Shown piece by piece: positions 18,629-28,858 of a stretch of DNA of 64,000 nt; position 1 is the stretch's first letter; each line of letters opens with the position of its first letter. Below the pieces are notes generated by a model. It was given only the letters and a program-made list of their open reading frames with translations, did no database searches and was not told the origin of the DNA. This DNA is from Candidatus Haliotispira prima (GTDB lineage Bacteria; Spirochaetota; Spirochaetia; SP-2023): assembly GCA_029867005.1 (NCBI GenBank), contig CP123443.1, forward strand, positions 1,364,001-1,428,000, read 5' to 3'. Made by a program: the position numbers and the translations under genes.

Positions 18629-20500
18629 ATGCAACGCAGCCATTACTGTGAGCTTAGCCCTCTTAAAACCGACACAACGGACCAGACCGACAATACGAAC
18701 TTGGAGTCTTGCATTGGCCATACCATAATTCTCAATGGCTGGATTAAGAAGATACGCCGCCACGGGGCAATTAGCTTTCTTAATTTGCGCGACCGCTATG
18801 GCGAAGTTCAACTAACCATTGATACCGAGCAATACCCGAGCCTTGGTCCGGCAGTAGAGCAGTTACGCCTTGAATTCTGCATTGCCGCACAAGGCATCGT
18901 CCAACTGCGCCCCGAAAATATGCAAAACCCCCTCATGCATACCGGAAAAGTGGAAGTCTTCACGGAACAACTCGAAATCCTCAACTCCTGTGAGCCTCTG
19001 CCCTTTATGCTCCAAAAAGAAAAAGACCAAGTTGGAGAAAGCGACGGCGGCGAGGCGTTACGCTTAAAATACCGCTACCTCGACCTGCGCAGCGAGGGTA
19101 TGCAAAAGCGCATAATTCTGCGTCACCGACTAAAACACCAAGTCCACGAGTTCCTGCACCAAAACCAATTTCTGGAAATTGAGACCCCAACCCTAATCCG
19201 CTCCATGCCCGAAGGAGCACGAGACTACTTGGTGCCCTCGCGCATCCACACCGGCAAATTTTACGCCCTGCCGCAATCCCCCCAGCTCTACAAGCAGCTG
19301 TTGATGGTTGGCGGCTTGGATCGTTACTACCAGATGGCCCGCTGCTACCGAGACGAAGATGCACGCGGTGATCGTCAGCCCGAATTTACCCAGCTCGACT
19401 TGGAAATGAGCTTTGTCCAAGGTCAGGATGTTCGACAACTGATCGAAGATTTGATGTGCAGCATCTGGCACAAAGTACTCGGGCCGAAACAGAGCCGGAA
19501 ACTCAGCCGACCCTTCCCCCGTTTGAGCTATCAAGAAGCCATGAACCAATATGGCAGCGACAAACCGGACCTCCGCAACCCCTTGCAGTTACAGGATTTT
19601 GCCGAATTTGCCGAGAATTCTGACTTTGGACTATTCCGGCAGTGCCTGGCCGACAGTGCAAAGAAGGGCTGCGTCAAAGTTTTGGTCGCGCCAAAGGCCG
19701 GCGAATATTGCAGCCGCAAAGTTATAGCCGAGCTCGAAGATGAGGCCAAAAAGTATGGAGCCAAGGGTTTGGCTTGGACGCGCGTAGGTTCCGGGAGTTT
19801 TGACGGTGGTATTGGACGCTTCTTCCAGGAACAATTTACCGCAATATCCCAACGCTACGGCCTCCAAGCCGGTGATGTACTGTTTTTCGGGGCCGATCAT
19901 TGGACTACAGCTTGTGAAGCACTCGGAGCCGTCCGCAAAAAACTGGGTACGGCTCTGAACCTGATTGATAAAGACACCTTTGCCTTTGCCTGGGTACTGG
20001 ACTTTCCTCTGTTTCTGCCCACCGACAAAGAGGCCAACGATACCGGTACTGCCAATACCGGGTGGGCCGCAGCTCACCATATGTTCTGCATGCCCCACCC
20101 GGAATACATCGAAACAATGGAACAAGACCCGGGTGCCGTACGTGGCAATATTTACGACTTAGTTCTGAACGGCTACGAACTGGGTTCTGGCTCGATCCGC
20201 ATCCACCGCGCCGACCTTCAGGAAAGGATCTTCGATATCGTAGGCTATCCCAAAGATATTGCTCAGGAACGTTTTGGCTTTATTCTGGAAGCGTTCCGCC
20301 ACGGTGCCCCTCCCCACGGCGGATTCGCCATTGGACTGGACCGCTTGGCCATGATCATGGCGGGTAAAGACAGTATTAAGGATGTCATTGCCTTCCCTAA
20401 AAATAATTTGGGGCAGTCCCTGACCGATCTGTCACCCGGAAAAGTCACCCCGGAACAACTGGCCGAGCTAAAAATAGCTCCGCTGCCCGAACAAAAATAA
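18629..20500 (+). CDS. aspS: Aspartyl-tRNA synthetase (bacterial type)
   Basis: Charges tRNA-Asp in two steps with ATP. The ATG at 18629 is chosen because AGGAG lies ten bases upstream and it gives the right N-terminus before the OB-fold (LNGWIKKIRRHGAISFLNLRD); an ATG at 18605 has no ribosome site. The product is 623 residues, the bacterial size including the GAD insertion (LVAPKAGEYCSRKVIAEL...). Class II motif 2 is YRDEDARGDRQPEFTQLD and motif 3 is GLDRLAMIMAGKDSIKDVIAF. QxSPQxxKQ substrate loop: QSPQLYKQLLM. It is followed by hom after 30 bases. Confidence 0.96.
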   Translation: MQRSHYCELSPLKTDTTDQTDNTNLESCIGHTIILNGWIKKIRRHGAISFLNLRDRYGEVQLTIDTEQYPSLGPAVEQLRLEFCIAAQGIVQLRPENMQNPLMHTGKVEVFTEQLEILNSCEPLPFMLQKEKDQVGESDGGEALRLKYRYLDLRSEGMQKRIILRHRLKHQVHEFLHQNQFLEIETPTLIRSMPEGARDYLVPSRIHTGKFYALPQSPQLYKQLLMVGGLDRYYQMARCYRDEDARGDRQPEFTQLDLEMSFVQGQDVRQLIEDLMCSIWHKVLGPKQSRKLSRPFPRLSYQEAMNQYGSDKPDLRNPLQLQDFAEFAENSDFGLFRQCLADSAKKGCVKVLVAPKAGEYCSRKVIAELEDEAKKYGAKGLAWTRVGSGSFDGGIGRFFQEQFTAISQRYGLQAGDVLFFGADHWTTACEALGAVRKKLGTALNLIDKDTFAFAWVLDFPLFLPTDKEANDTGTANTGWAAAHHMFCMPHPEYIETMEQDPGAVRGNIYDLVLNGYELGSGSIRIHRADLQERIFDIVGYPKDIAQERFGFILEAFRHGAPPHGGFAIGLDRLAMIMAGKDSIKDVIAFPKNNLGQSLTDLSPGKVTPEQLAELKIAPLPEQK

Positions 20501-20530
20501 GACCCGCAACACCTCTTAAGGAATATTCCT

Positions 20531-21940
20531 ATGGCTCCAAACAAGCGACCTTTTCGGATTCTGCTACTCGGCATCGGTACCGTGGGCGGTGCCGTACTGC
20601 GAATTTTGCAAAAGCAAACGCAGTCTGCCGGGATAGTGACAGAGCTGGCGGCCGTGATGTCAAGGCATGCCGGACAACGCTTGAAGGAGCAAACTCCCGA
20701 ATACGCACAGCAACTTGATCCGGGACAAATTTTCAACAGTTGGGAAGAGCTGCGAGAGGCTCTCGAAGACGGCACGGAGGAGCCTGGCCCAATTGGCTCG
20801 ATTGATACCGTTGTGGAGCTGATCGGCGGCACCGATAGCTGTTTGCCAATTTACCGCTATTTTTTGCAGCGAAAAATCCCTATTGTTACCGCTAACAAAG
20901 CTCTTTTGGCCGAATATGGAACGGAATTGTACCCCTTGGCTCAGCAGAATCAGACCTTCATCGCCTGCGAAGCCAGTTGCGGCGGCGGCATCCCGATACT
21001 CCAGACGTTGCTCTACGGGCTACGTGCCAACCGTATCCATGAATTCCACGGAGTGCTGAACGGCACTTGTAATTTTATTCTTTCCCGGATGGCTGCGGAG
21101 GGCCACAGCTACGCCGATGTACTGCACCAAGCCCAAGCTGCCGGCCTGGCCGAAGCCAACCCTTTCCTAGATGTTTCCGGCACCGACACGGCCCATAAGT
21201 TGAGCATCCTGGCTACGATGAGCTTCGGCTATAGTTTAAAACTACAGGATATTCCCACCAGTGGGATCGATACCTTGACGAAAACACAGATTCAGGCGGG
21301 TAAACGGTTGGGCTTGGCCACAAAACTCCTGGCCTCGGCCCGGCTGTCGGACCGGGCAACCGAACAAACCAATATCGCCCTGAGAGTTGGGCCTTGCTTC
21401 GTCCCACAACAGGGCCGGAACTGTCCCGAATTACAGGAATCTTTGACAGCATCTCCCCTAGCTTCTTTGACTGACAGTTTCAACGGTATTTCCTTCTACG
21501 GAGATACCGTCGGCCATATTTACTTAGAAGGGCGCGGAGCCGGGGGCAGTGCCACTGCTTCCGCCGTCCTGTCCGACCTCATACAGATACAGAATGGCTC
21601 TTATCCTTCCGTATTTGCCGATTTCCCCAATTGGCCCCGGCCCGAAAAATTACCGGTAGAAAATAGTTGGTCAGAATTCCGGCAAAACTGGCTGGTCTTC
21701 GTACCTTTAACAAAACTGGCAACTGTGGAAAAATTGGCCGACCAACAGCAACTACGCTGCCAAAATTTGTTTAGAGAAGAAGGCCATCAGGTTTTCTTCT
21801 TTACACAGGCATCTGCAACCCAAATGGAACAACTGGCCCGCTCACTCTCCACCGGTAAAGACACGAATGCCGATGCCGCGCCGGTGTATATTCCCATTCT
21901 TCAAGTGCCGGAAGAACGCTTACAAGGGGACATAGACTAA
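20531..21940 (+). CDS. hom: Homoserine dehydrogenase
   Basis: NAD(P)H-dependent reduction of aspartate semialdehyde to homoserine on the path to threonine and methionine. 469 residues: nucleotide loop GIGTVGGAV at ~16-24, strand VVELIGGTD, VTANKALLAEYG, the catalytic region EASCGGGIPILQTL ... LNGTCNFILSRM, and DVSGTDTAHKLSILA with the catalytic Asp/Lys pair. The final ~90 residues have the size and pattern of a divergent ACT domain, so threonine feedback is possible. AAGGAA precedes the ATG. It lies 30 bases after aspS and is probably co-transcribed. Confidence 0.94.
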   Translation: MAPNKRPFRILLLGIGTVGGAVLRILQKQTQSAGIVTELAAVMSRHAGQRLKEQTPEYAQQLDPGQIFNSWEELREALEDGTEEPGPIGSIDTVVELIGGTDSCLPIYRYFLQRKIPIVTANKALLAEYGTELYPLAQQNQTFIACEASCGGGIPILQTLLYGLRANRIHEFHGVLNGTCNFILSRMAAEGHSYADVLHQAQAAGLAEANPFLDVSGTDTAHKLSILATMSFGYSLKLQDIPTSGIDTLTKTQIQAGKRLGLATKLLASARLSDRATEQTNIALRVGPCFVPQQGRNCPELQESLTASPLASLTDSFNGISFYGDTVGHIYLEGRGAGGSATASAVLSDLIQIQNGSYPSVFADFPNWPRPEKLPVENSWSEFRQNWLVFVPLTKLATVEKLADQQQLRCQNLFREEGHQVFFFTQASATQMEQLARSLSTGKDTNADAAPVYIPILQVPEERLQGDID

Positions 21941-22056
21941 ACATATTACTCTTTTATAAGAAACACTTTAGTTCTATATGACCATACGGTGCTATTGACC
22001 TTGATCTCTCATTAAGGTATGTTGGCCTGCAATCATCAACACTGAGTGCGGGAACA

Positions 22057-22587
22057 ATGAAAAAGAAATTTGTCCTCCTTCCCTTTGGTCTCTTGGGTGG
22101 ATTGGCCACCTTTTTGGGAGGACTTGTCGGGGGGGTTGCTATCTCGGTTCTGCTAGTTCGCAGCCTTTTGGCTGTGGTTATTTGCATAGCAAGCCTTTCA
22201 GCCCTCTTTTACCTCCTGTCGAAGACTGTCTTTCCGGATGCGGACCCTTTTCAGGATACCGATCCGCCCCAAGAACCCCCGCGTCCGGACAGGGAAACCC
22301 CCGAAGAAGACCAAACCGCAAGCTTGAGGCCGAAACGACAGAGCAGTATTTTGCCTCGCAGCAAAAGCCGGGCAAAAAAACGCTCAGAAGAAGATCTTCT
22401 GATTGCGGCCAGTGATCGGCACCGTGACAGCAGCATGCTGAGTGCAGACAGCTTGGCCCATAAAATTGAACAGGAAGCCAGAGCCCAAAATCAACAAAAT
22501 AGCAACACTATTGAAGGACAACTGCGCAGCACTGATACCGGAGAATTGGCCAATTTGGTACGGCATTCCATCAATGAGGAATTATAG
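22057..22587 (+). CDS. Small membrane protein coupled to whiG
   Basis: 176 residues, not recognised. Two adjacent hydrophobic segments with many glycines (residues ~5-30 and ~34-54) form a membrane hairpin; the remainder is a charged, Pro/Glu/Arg/Ser-rich probably disordered cytoplasmic tail ending in a short helix (GELANLVRHSINEEL). Its TAG stop shares its last base with the GTG start of the flagellar sigma gene, so translation is coupled. Co-expression with whiG suggests a motility or envelope role, perhaps as a partner of the sigma factor; this is inference from position. Confidence 0.6.
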   Translation: MKKKFVLLPFGLLGGLATFLGGLVGGVAISVLLVRSLLAVVICIASLSALFYLLSKTVFPDADPFQDTDPPQEPPRPDRETPEEDQTASLRPKRQSSILPRSKSRAKKRSEEDLLIAASDRHRDSSMLSADSLAHKIEQEARAQNQQNSNTIEGQLRSTDTGELANLVRHSINEEL

Positions 22588-23375
22588 TGGAAGAAAATAT
22601 TATCGATGGTATCCCTGAAGAGCAGCTATGGCAGCGATATTGCAAAAATAGGGATATAGAAACGCGCGATAAGATTATCAACCAGTACGCCCCCCTCGTA
22701 AAATATGTCGCAGGTAAAGTTTCGGTGGGCCTTCCCGCATCGGTAAGTTTCAGTGATTTGGTCAGTTTTGGTACGTTTGGCCTGCTCGATGCTATTGAGA
22801 AGTTTAATCCGGACAAACACGTCAAATTTAAAACCTACGCCGTCACTCGGATTCGCGGTGCAATCTTTGACGAATTGCGGGCCATAGACTGGATTCCCCG
22901 TTCCGTGCGCCAGAAATCCCGTGAGATCGATGAGCAGGTTCAATATTTGGAAGTTCGTTATGGCCGGCCCCCTACAGACAATGAGATAGCCCAATCCCTG
23001 AATATGTCACAGGAAGAGTTCAACCAAACTCTGTTAAAGCTCAGCAGCACGTCTCTTCTTTCGTTAAACGACATGCTCAGTGTCGCTGATGACGAAAGCC
23101 TGCCCCGCATTGAGACTGTCCGTTCTCCCAACCGCTACCAACCGGAAGAAGTGGCCGAACGCCAAGAAATCCGACAGGTTATTGTCAATGCGATCAATGA
23201 ATTGCCGGAAAAAGAAAAGATGATCTTGGTGCTGTATTACTACGAAGACCTAACCTTAAAAGAAATCGGATCTTTGCTCGAAGTTACCGAATCCCGGGTT
23301 TCCCAGCTACACACCCGGGCTGTAATGCGCTTGCGAAACATTCTCTCCAATAATCGAAGAGGTATTACCGGCTGA
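22587..23375 (+). CDS. whiG: Flagellar sigma factor, WhiG/FliA (sigma-28) type
   Basis: Directs RNA polymerase to late flagellar and chemotaxis promoters. 262 residues with region 2 (YAPLVKYVAGKVSVGLPASV, SFGTFGLLDAIEKFNP, FKTYAVTRIRGAIFDELR), region 3 (RQKSREIDEQVQYLEVRYGRPPT) and region 4 (INELPEKEKMILVLYYYEDL ... EIGSLLEVTESRVSQLHTRA). The phrase 'RGAIFDELRAIDWIPRSVR' is diagnostic of the FliA/WhiG group. It starts with GTG overlapping the previous stop by one base. flhF and flhG are not immediately upstream; hom and a small membrane gene are. Confidence 0.95.
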   Translation: MEENIIDGIPEEQLWQRYCKNRDIETRDKIINQYAPLVKYVAGKVSVGLPASVSFSDLVSFGTFGLLDAIEKFNPDKHVKFKTYAVTRIRGAIFDELRAIDWIPRSVRQKSREIDEQVQYLEVRYGRPPTDNEIAQSLNMSQEEFNQTLLKLSSTSLLSLNDMLSVADDESLPRIETVRSPNRYQPEEVAERQEIRQVIVNAINELPEKEKMILVLYYYEDLTLKEIGSLLEVTESRVSQLHTRAVMRLRNILSNNRRGITG

Positions 23376-23668
23376 AACAAAATCGTTCCCGGCCTGTCCT
23401 GTTTCTTCAGTTATATGTTTTCAAATCCGATACTACTACTGTGGTCTGTCGTCCCCGCCGGCCGGCCAAAGGCTCTGTATTTGGTGAAATATTAAGGCAC
23501 CGTCCACGAGCTTCCTCACAGGCCCGCAAGCTTGTGCCCTCTCCGAGCCCGGCGGCCTTTCCGACAAACCGGGAGATACACAGACCTGAAAGGTAGGCCC
23601 GAGGTAAACCGGAGGCAGACCCAAGGACAGCCGCAGGCAGCCAGGCTTGACAACAAAAAAGGATAGCC
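23376..23668. other. Intergenic region between whiG and fapA
   Basis: 293 bases without a supportable gene. The only plus-strand ATG frame (26 codons from about 23414) lacks a ribosome site, and the minus-strand frame of 132 codons overlaps the start of fapA and has no family features. No clear promoter or terminator was found. Confidence 0.5.
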
Positions 23669-25630
23669 ATGAATATCACCGAATTTCGCAGTCTGATTGC
23701 AGAGCAACTTGAGCTTGACCGCAAGGTAAAGCGACACCGCATGTCAGGCCCCGATTTAGACCTCCTTCTAAAGGAGGCCTCCCAACAACTGCAAACGCCC
23801 CTCAACCAACTGGACTACGAGATTGAGGCGCGTGGTAACCGTGGTTTGATGCGAATCATTAAACCTAAAAATTTTAAAATCTTGGTGTACCGCAGCGAGG
23901 TAGACCGTACCGAAGAACAGGCTGACTTTGCCGCCGACATGGTCGCCCAACAAGAGCTATTTGCTTCTATTCCGGGCAAGATGTTTATCCAGATACATCC
24001 TGATGGCGTGTATCTAAAACTCATTGCCCCCAAAAATGGCGGCAAACCCGTCTCCGAACAGGACATCCTATTGCAGATGAATCGGCTTTTGGGACAACAA
24101 CCTAAACGCCGTATTATTCGTGATTTATGCCACCGTGAAGCTTCTGAATATACCAAAATTGCCGAAATTGATCATCGCCCCAAAGCAGATGCCCGTGTCA
24201 ATGTACAAGTTTCTCAGGACCGCATGCAGGCCGTTATGATTGTGACCGAGCCCATGGACTACGGTGCCCACCTGCAATACACAACCCTGAGTGATGTCCT
24301 GCACGACAACGGCATTACCTACGGTTATGATGAACAGTCTCTCCAGGATTTCTGCGATGAACCAATTTATAATCAAGCCATCCCTATCGCACAAGGCAAG
24401 CTTCCTGTCCACGGAGTAGACTTGTACATTGAAGTTTTTGACAGTCCCCATGACGACATCGCTATGGAAGAAGGCGGCGCAATGAATCTGCGCTCCCGCA
24501 GCAACCTTCGTGTCGTGACCAAAGGGACCGTTATCGGAATGTTGCATGAAGCTTCCCCCGGAGAATTTGGTTATAACGTCCTGGAGGAACCGCTGGAACC
24601 TCTCACCGGTTCAGATCGACCCTATACCATTGGTGTTGGCTGCCGCCTGGAACCGGAATCCAAAGAAATCTTCGCCGCAACTTCCGGAGAGGTTGTTTTT
24701 GATGAAGAACTACAACTAATTAAAGTATTGGAGATTTATGTTGTTGAAGGCAACCTCCAGAACAATATCGACTTTCCCGGCTCTATTCTGATCAAGGGAG
24801 ATGTCGAAAATGGTTACAGCATCAAGGCCGAGGCCAATATCACCATCATCGGGCACTTGGGAAAAACCCAGGTAGAGTGTGGCGGACAATTAGTAATCAA
24901 AGCCGGTGTCAATGCCGTCGATGCCTTCCACGAAATCATGGTCCACGCCAAAGATAATATCTATACGCGTTACATCAATAATGCCGGAGTTTCCTCAGAC
25001 AAGAGTATTATTATTGAGGATGGTATTTTGGGTTCCACTGTTTTCGCGGATGAATACATCATATGTCGGGGCAGGCGCGGAGTCATCAATGCCTCCGTCA
25101 TTAACGCAAGGTTGGGCATCTACGCCAAAAACTTCGGCTCGGCCAGTGCCACGGCGACTGAACTGGTCGTTGCCATGCCGAAAAAATTGCAGGAAGAACG
25201 CGATTCTCTACAGGAAAAATATGAGAATTACCGGGCAAAAATTAAGCCTCTCAAGCAAGGGCTCAATGTCCAAAATCGCCAGAAAGAAATCATGAGCCAA
25301 AGCGGTTCGATCAACCCGGAACTACAGGAACAGATCAACCAAAAAATGCGTGATCTGGAGTCCGATATCGAACAGGTCGAAGAGATTCTGCACGCAGTGA
25401 ACGTCCGTTTACAGGAATTAGAGGTAGAGACAGAAATTCTTTCTCAAAAAGCATTTATCAGCAATGAAAAACTTCTCAATCCGGGTGTGGTGATCACCAT
25501 TGGTATCCATCACATGGATGTCCAGACGGTCTATACCAAAGGACTGACGTTTCGCCTGAAAAATGATGAAATAAATCCCCACCCCTTGGAAGAATTTGAC
25601 TTGGAGCAATTTAATTTAGACGAAGTATGA
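23669..25630 (+). CDS. FapA / DUF342 family protein
   Basis: 653 residues. The centre and C-terminal half have the repeated beta-helix pattern of DUF342 (short hydrophobic strands with Gly turns: SILIKGDVENGYSIKAEANITIIGHL, then LVIKAGVNAV, IIIEDGILGS, INASVINARLGIY). A coiled coil follows at ~505-590. Members are found with flagellar genes in spirochaetes and clostridia, and 'flagellar assembly protein A' is the usual label, but the molecular activity is not established. AAGGA lies before the ATG. It follows whiG in the same direction after 293 bases. Confidence 0.85.
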   Translation: MNITEFRSLIAEQLELDRKVKRHRMSGPDLDLLLKEASQQLQTPLNQLDYEIEARGNRGLMRIIKPKNFKILVYRSEVDRTEEQADFAADMVAQQELFASIPGKMFIQIHPDGVYLKLIAPKNGGKPVSEQDILLQMNRLLGQQPKRRIIRDLCHREASEYTKIAEIDHRPKADARVNVQVSQDRMQAVMIVTEPMDYGAHLQYTTLSDVLHDNGITYGYDEQSLQDFCDEPIYNQAIPIAQGKLPVHGVDLYIEVFDSPHDDIAMEEGGAMNLRSRSNLRVVTKGTVIGMLHEASPGEFGYNVLEEPLEPLTGSDRPYTIGVGCRLEPESKEIFAATSGEVVFDEELQLIKVLEIYVVEGNLQNNIDFPGSILIKGDVENGYSIKAEANITIIGHLGKTQVECGGQLVIKAGVNAVDAFHEIMVHAKDNIYTRYINNAGVSSDKSIIIEDGILGSTVFADEYIICRGRRGVINASVINARLGIYAKNFGSASATATELVVAMPKKLQEERDSLQEKYENYRAKIKPLKQGLNVQNRQKEIMSQSGSINPELQEQINQKMRDLESDIEQVEEILHAVNVRLQELEVETEILSQKAFISNEKLLNPGVVITIGIHHMDVQTVYTKGLTFRLKNDEINPHPLEEFDLEQFNLDEV

Positions 25631-25755
25631 CGGCAAAAATCTGTTGGAGACTTCCAACCCAAAACTTGGCAGAGACAGAAGACACTGCCGGATTGTGAAG
25701 GGGTTTCAGCGGAAGTAAACCAATGGAATTAAACCAACGGGAAGGAGCTTAGTTT

Positions 25756-26172
25756 ATGTCTATTCGACTTATGGATATACAAAGTACCTATTTGCGTATG
25801 GGTGAAGTGTCCCGCGAGCAGGACAAAAAAATCAAAAAGGAAGATCGCGAGCAAAGCTTCCGGAAACAGATGCAGAAATCTCGCGAAGAAAACTCTGACC
25901 ACACCGTTGGCCAGGCAAAGGAAACCCATGCCGACCAAACGGTAAAAGAGCATGAAGATCGCGGTCTGCCGGTGCGGAAAAAGCCACATGAGGAAAAAAG
26001 CGAGGACTTGGGAGATCCTTTTCCCCGAAAACAGCAAAGATCGGCCCAAGACTTGGCCTTACCAATGATTACACTGGCAGAAAGCACTCCGACCATCAGC
26101 GACCATCCCTTAAACTACACCCAAGACCCTTACGACCCGGACTTGGGCCATCATATTAATATTGAGAGCTGA
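25756..26172 (+). CDS. Small highly charged hypothetical protein
   Basis: 138 residues, not recognised. After a short helix (MSIRLMDIQSTYLRMGEVS) the protein is almost entirely Lys/Glu/Gln/Arg/His-rich and likely disordered or coiled. No signal peptide or membrane segment. AAGGAG lies upstream of the ATG. The stop is followed directly by TTG-ATG of the next gene, so translation is coupled. Its position after fapA suggests a flagellum-linked transcript, but no function can be stated. Confidence 0.6.
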   Translation: MSIRLMDIQSTYLRMGEVSREQDKKIKKEDREQSFRKQMQKSREENSDHTVGQAKETHADQTVKEHEDRGLPVRKKPHEEKSEDLGDPFPRKQQRSAQDLALPMITLAESTPTISDHPLNYTQDPYDPDLGHHINIES

Positions 26173-26175
26173 TTG

Positions 26176-27972
26176 ATGCTTGATTCCTCCGGATATCATC
26201 AGGAACAGAAAAGACACTTACACGCAGAACAACAAGAACAGCAACGAAAAGATTGGCTGCTGCAACAAGAACTTGGAACTATTCAGAATCTTTACGGTGC
26301 CGGGGCTGTCGAAGAACAGTTGCAATTTGCCTTAGCCGGCCATGCCATGGCCTGCGGCATCCCGTTTGTCCTCACCCTCGCCGAAAACCGGAACCTGCTC
26401 GACATCCCTCTGTTCAGGTATCTGCAAACACGGAAACCCAAACCCATCCATGTCATCAGTCCTGCCGGCCTGCACAAAACGATTATGGCAGGCCGTAGCT
26501 ATGCGGAAGTCTCCGGCATCGAATCACCCGAATTACTATGGCTAAGAATTCCCGAATTGCCTGCTACAGGGACACAGAATCGGCAAAAATTCATGGAGAA
26601 TCTGGAATATTTTGAGCAGTGGTACAGTATTTTGCTGCAAAATCGACTGCCGGCCCCCGGGCTTGGGCCAAGACGCGGCCAAGGCTCAAACTCAGGGCCC
26701 GAAGGGCCCTGTCTTCTGGGACTTAGCATCAGTGACACATTACTGCAAAATGCCCACGAGATACCTCTGCTCCAAAGATTGCTCAGCTCCTTCCCTCTCC
26801 AACTTTCTTCCGGCAGCTCCCCGGACAGTGCGCACGGCACGGCCGGCGGCGACACGTCAGCTCCGTCCGCACTCATCCCATACCGCCATTTACAGGCTCA
26901 AATGCTTGATAAAAAGGCTTCCGCACCGGAAGCTTTTCTCAATCCGGAGGCCGGTGCGATCCGGGCAATATGCAGGCATCCTTCGGAACAGCAATTAACC
27001 GAGCTGCTTAAACAACTACAGTTATTGGGCAAACTCTCATCTGCGAAAACAGAATCGCCAGCAGAATCGCAGTCGCTCCGGCAAATGGCTGAACTTATGC
27101 CGACAGAACTGCGTCAACATCGCAATCACCGCAAAGCGGTGATTGGACCCTATGGCTGGCAAATACTCCTAAAATTTTGCGGGAAACTAGCCTGCCCAAC
27201 CCCGGACCCGGACAAAGACGAAGAAGAGAACAAGAACACAGAGGACCAAGAGTCCGACCGACAAAACCTATGGAACGGCTGGGGCCTGCTCTTGGGTTTA
27301 TGTAGCGGTTGCTCCGACTTTGAGGCCATATATTTGGCAGCCCCCAAAAAATGGCAAACACTGTTACAGCAATATTCCCAACTGTTGACACTCCGGAGCC
27401 CCGGCTCGGAGGCCGGGCTGTCCTCAACATCAAAAACGCAGCCCAGCAAAATACAGCAAACCTTCCACCAATTCAGCCCGGTAATCAATGCCCGTTTCCG
27501 GTACATATCACGCAAACAGCTCTGCCAAATTCCCGACGAGCAACGCGGCAGCATCAGTATTTACGATGGGGATGGCAACGCCTCCGGCCCATACTCCTGC
27601 AAGCGTATCTCCGATACAATTTTTCAGATCAGCAATCCCTATCTGGGCTACCAAGTGACCCAATACCGGCTCAGTGGCCGGAGTTGCGAACTGGACATAG
27701 CAAACAACAGCAAGATGGCTGACGATTCTTCTGCGGAAAAAATTGCCCCGCCTGTTGGCAATGACGGAGACCAAGACCACAAATCGCAGAAAAAGCGCGA
27801 AATTAGGGACACCTGGCAAAAGCTGAGCAGAGAATTCCCTTTGTCTGAAGAGCTTTCGGTCTATTTTATGCAAAATTTCTGCTACCCATTGCCCCAAAAA
27901 CTCGAGCTGCTGCTGAAACACCTGCACACACAATTAGAACAAAGAGAAAAGACCTCGCCCGGACCCTCATAG
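26176..27972 (+). CDS. Hypothetical protein coupled to the small charged protein
   Basis: 598 residues from the ATG at 26176 (a TTG lies one codon earlier). Not recognised. A Gln-rich N-terminal helix is followed by an alpha/beta-looking region with small hydrophobic strands (ACGIPFVLTLAENRNL, PIHVISPAGLHKTIMAG), suggestive of a mononucleotide-binding-like fold but with no diagnostic loop. Pro/Gly/Ser-rich low-complexity inserts occur near 155-180 and 215-235, and a charged Asp/Glu/Lys insert near 335-355. The last third is rich in aromatic strands (SISIYDGDGNASGPYSCKRI). It sits between fapA and a convergent gene. Function unknown. Confidence 0.55.
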   Translation: MLDSSGYHQEQKRHLHAEQQEQQRKDWLLQQELGTIQNLYGAGAVEEQLQFALAGHAMACGIPFVLTLAENRNLLDIPLFRYLQTRKPKPIHVISPAGLHKTIMAGRSYAEVSGIESPELLWLRIPELPATGTQNRQKFMENLEYFEQWYSILLQNRLPAPGLGPRRGQGSNSGPEGPCLLGLSISDTLLQNAHEIPLLQRLLSSFPLQLSSGSSPDSAHGTAGGDTSAPSALIPYRHLQAQMLDKKASAPEAFLNPEAGAIRAICRHPSEQQLTELLKQLQLLGKLSSAKTESPAESQSLRQMAELMPTELRQHRNHRKAVIGPYGWQILLKFCGKLACPTPDPDKDEEENKNTEDQESDRQNLWNGWGLLLGLCSGCSDFEAIYLAAPKKWQTLLQQYSQLLTLRSPGSEAGLSSTSKTQPSKIQQTFHQFSPVINARFRYISRKQLCQIPDEQRGSISIYDGDGNASGPYSCKRISDTIFQISNPYLGYQVTQYRLSGRSCELDIANNSKMADDSSAEKIAPPVGNDGDQDHKSQKKREIRDTWQKLSREFPLSEELSVYFMQNFCYPLPQKLELLLKHLHTQLEQREKTSPGPS

Positions 27973-28072
27973 ATTAGGTAGATTAGGAGTATTATTACTT
28001 AAAGGCCTTTATTTGAAGGTATTACTTAAATATACTTGCTTAAAATTTCTGAAATAAACGACATATCTCTTA

Positions 28073-28858
28073 TTAATACAACATGTTAAACCCTTGGATC
28101 ATTGCCAAAAGATACATGACAGCACCCCAGACCAAGGCCAATACGGTCTCTAACAAGTACAAAATATTGCGCATTGGCAATCGCAACCAAAGACGGTAGT
28201 GCAATTTGAGATTATTTTGGTATCGCTGTATGTTCCAAGCGCGCCGTGCCCCTGCTGCTTCTCTCTTGACCTGTACACCCGCACTCTTTTCCCCGGCGCT
28301 CGGAGTCTGCTTCCACTCCCACAATCTCCACACATTTCGGAAACTCCGAGGACCGGACTGATCTTCCCGACCAACCGGGCTAGCTTCATCCTCGTCCCCA
28401 CTTCCGTCTCTGTTTACATTTTCGGCCGAGCTCTCTCTGTTCTCCCGGTTCTCCTTTGAAGTCTCTTTCCAAGGCTCTTTCCAAGCTGCTTGGGAAGCCG
28501 CAGCCCTCATTTGGGAGGCCAAATCTCTCCGGGCCACCAAATATTCTTGGGCTCCTTGCATAATTTGGCTGCCCGGAGCCAACAAAAATAGCAACACCGA
28601 AACTACCGCATACAGTAGAGCACTATAGAACCCCAGCTCCAATACCAAGACGAAATTTGGCTCAGCCAGCTCCTGAATATCTGCGGTCACAAACAACAAC
28701 CCAAAAAACAAATTGAGGGAGCGAAGAACACTTTGCCCTGCCCGCACCAAGTACCAGAAAAGCAAAAACGCTGCGTATTGCCGCCCTTCTCCCGCCAACA
28801 AAGCCACGGTTAAATGCCGAAGCACGTGGCCGGAATATTTCTTCCGATCTCGTCCCAT
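28073..28858 (-). CDS. Hypothetical membrane protein
   Basis: 261 residues, not recognised. Two hydrophobic segments in the first third (FLLFWYLVRAG ... LNLFFGLLFVTA; FYSALLYAVVSVLLFLLAP) and one or two at the end (ILYLLETVLALVWGAVMYLLAMIQ) flank a ~110-residue polar middle rich in Glu/Asn/Arg/Ser that is probably cytoplasmic and disordered. It is the last gene of the minus-strand run and converges on the preceding plus-strand gene. The ribosome site is weak (GAAGAAGAAAAG before the ATG). Confidence 0.55.
   Translation of the reverse strand: MGRDRKKYSGHVLRHLTVALLAGEGRQYAAFLLFWYLVRAGQSVLRSLNLFFGLLFVTADIQELAEPNFVLVLELGFYSALLYAVVSVLLFLLAPGSQIMQGAQEYLVARRDLASQMRAAASQAAWKEPWKETSKENRENRESSAENVNRDGSGDEDEASPVGREDQSGPRSFRNVWRLWEWKQTPSAGEKSAGVQVKREAAGARRAWNIQRYQNNLKLHYRLWLRLPMRNILYLLETVLALVWGAVMYLLAMIQGFNMLY

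Noticed and set aside
23407..23805. 132-codon minus-strand frame after whiG
   Set aside because: Overlaps the fapA start on the other strand, Arg/Ser/Cys-rich with no recognisable pattern.
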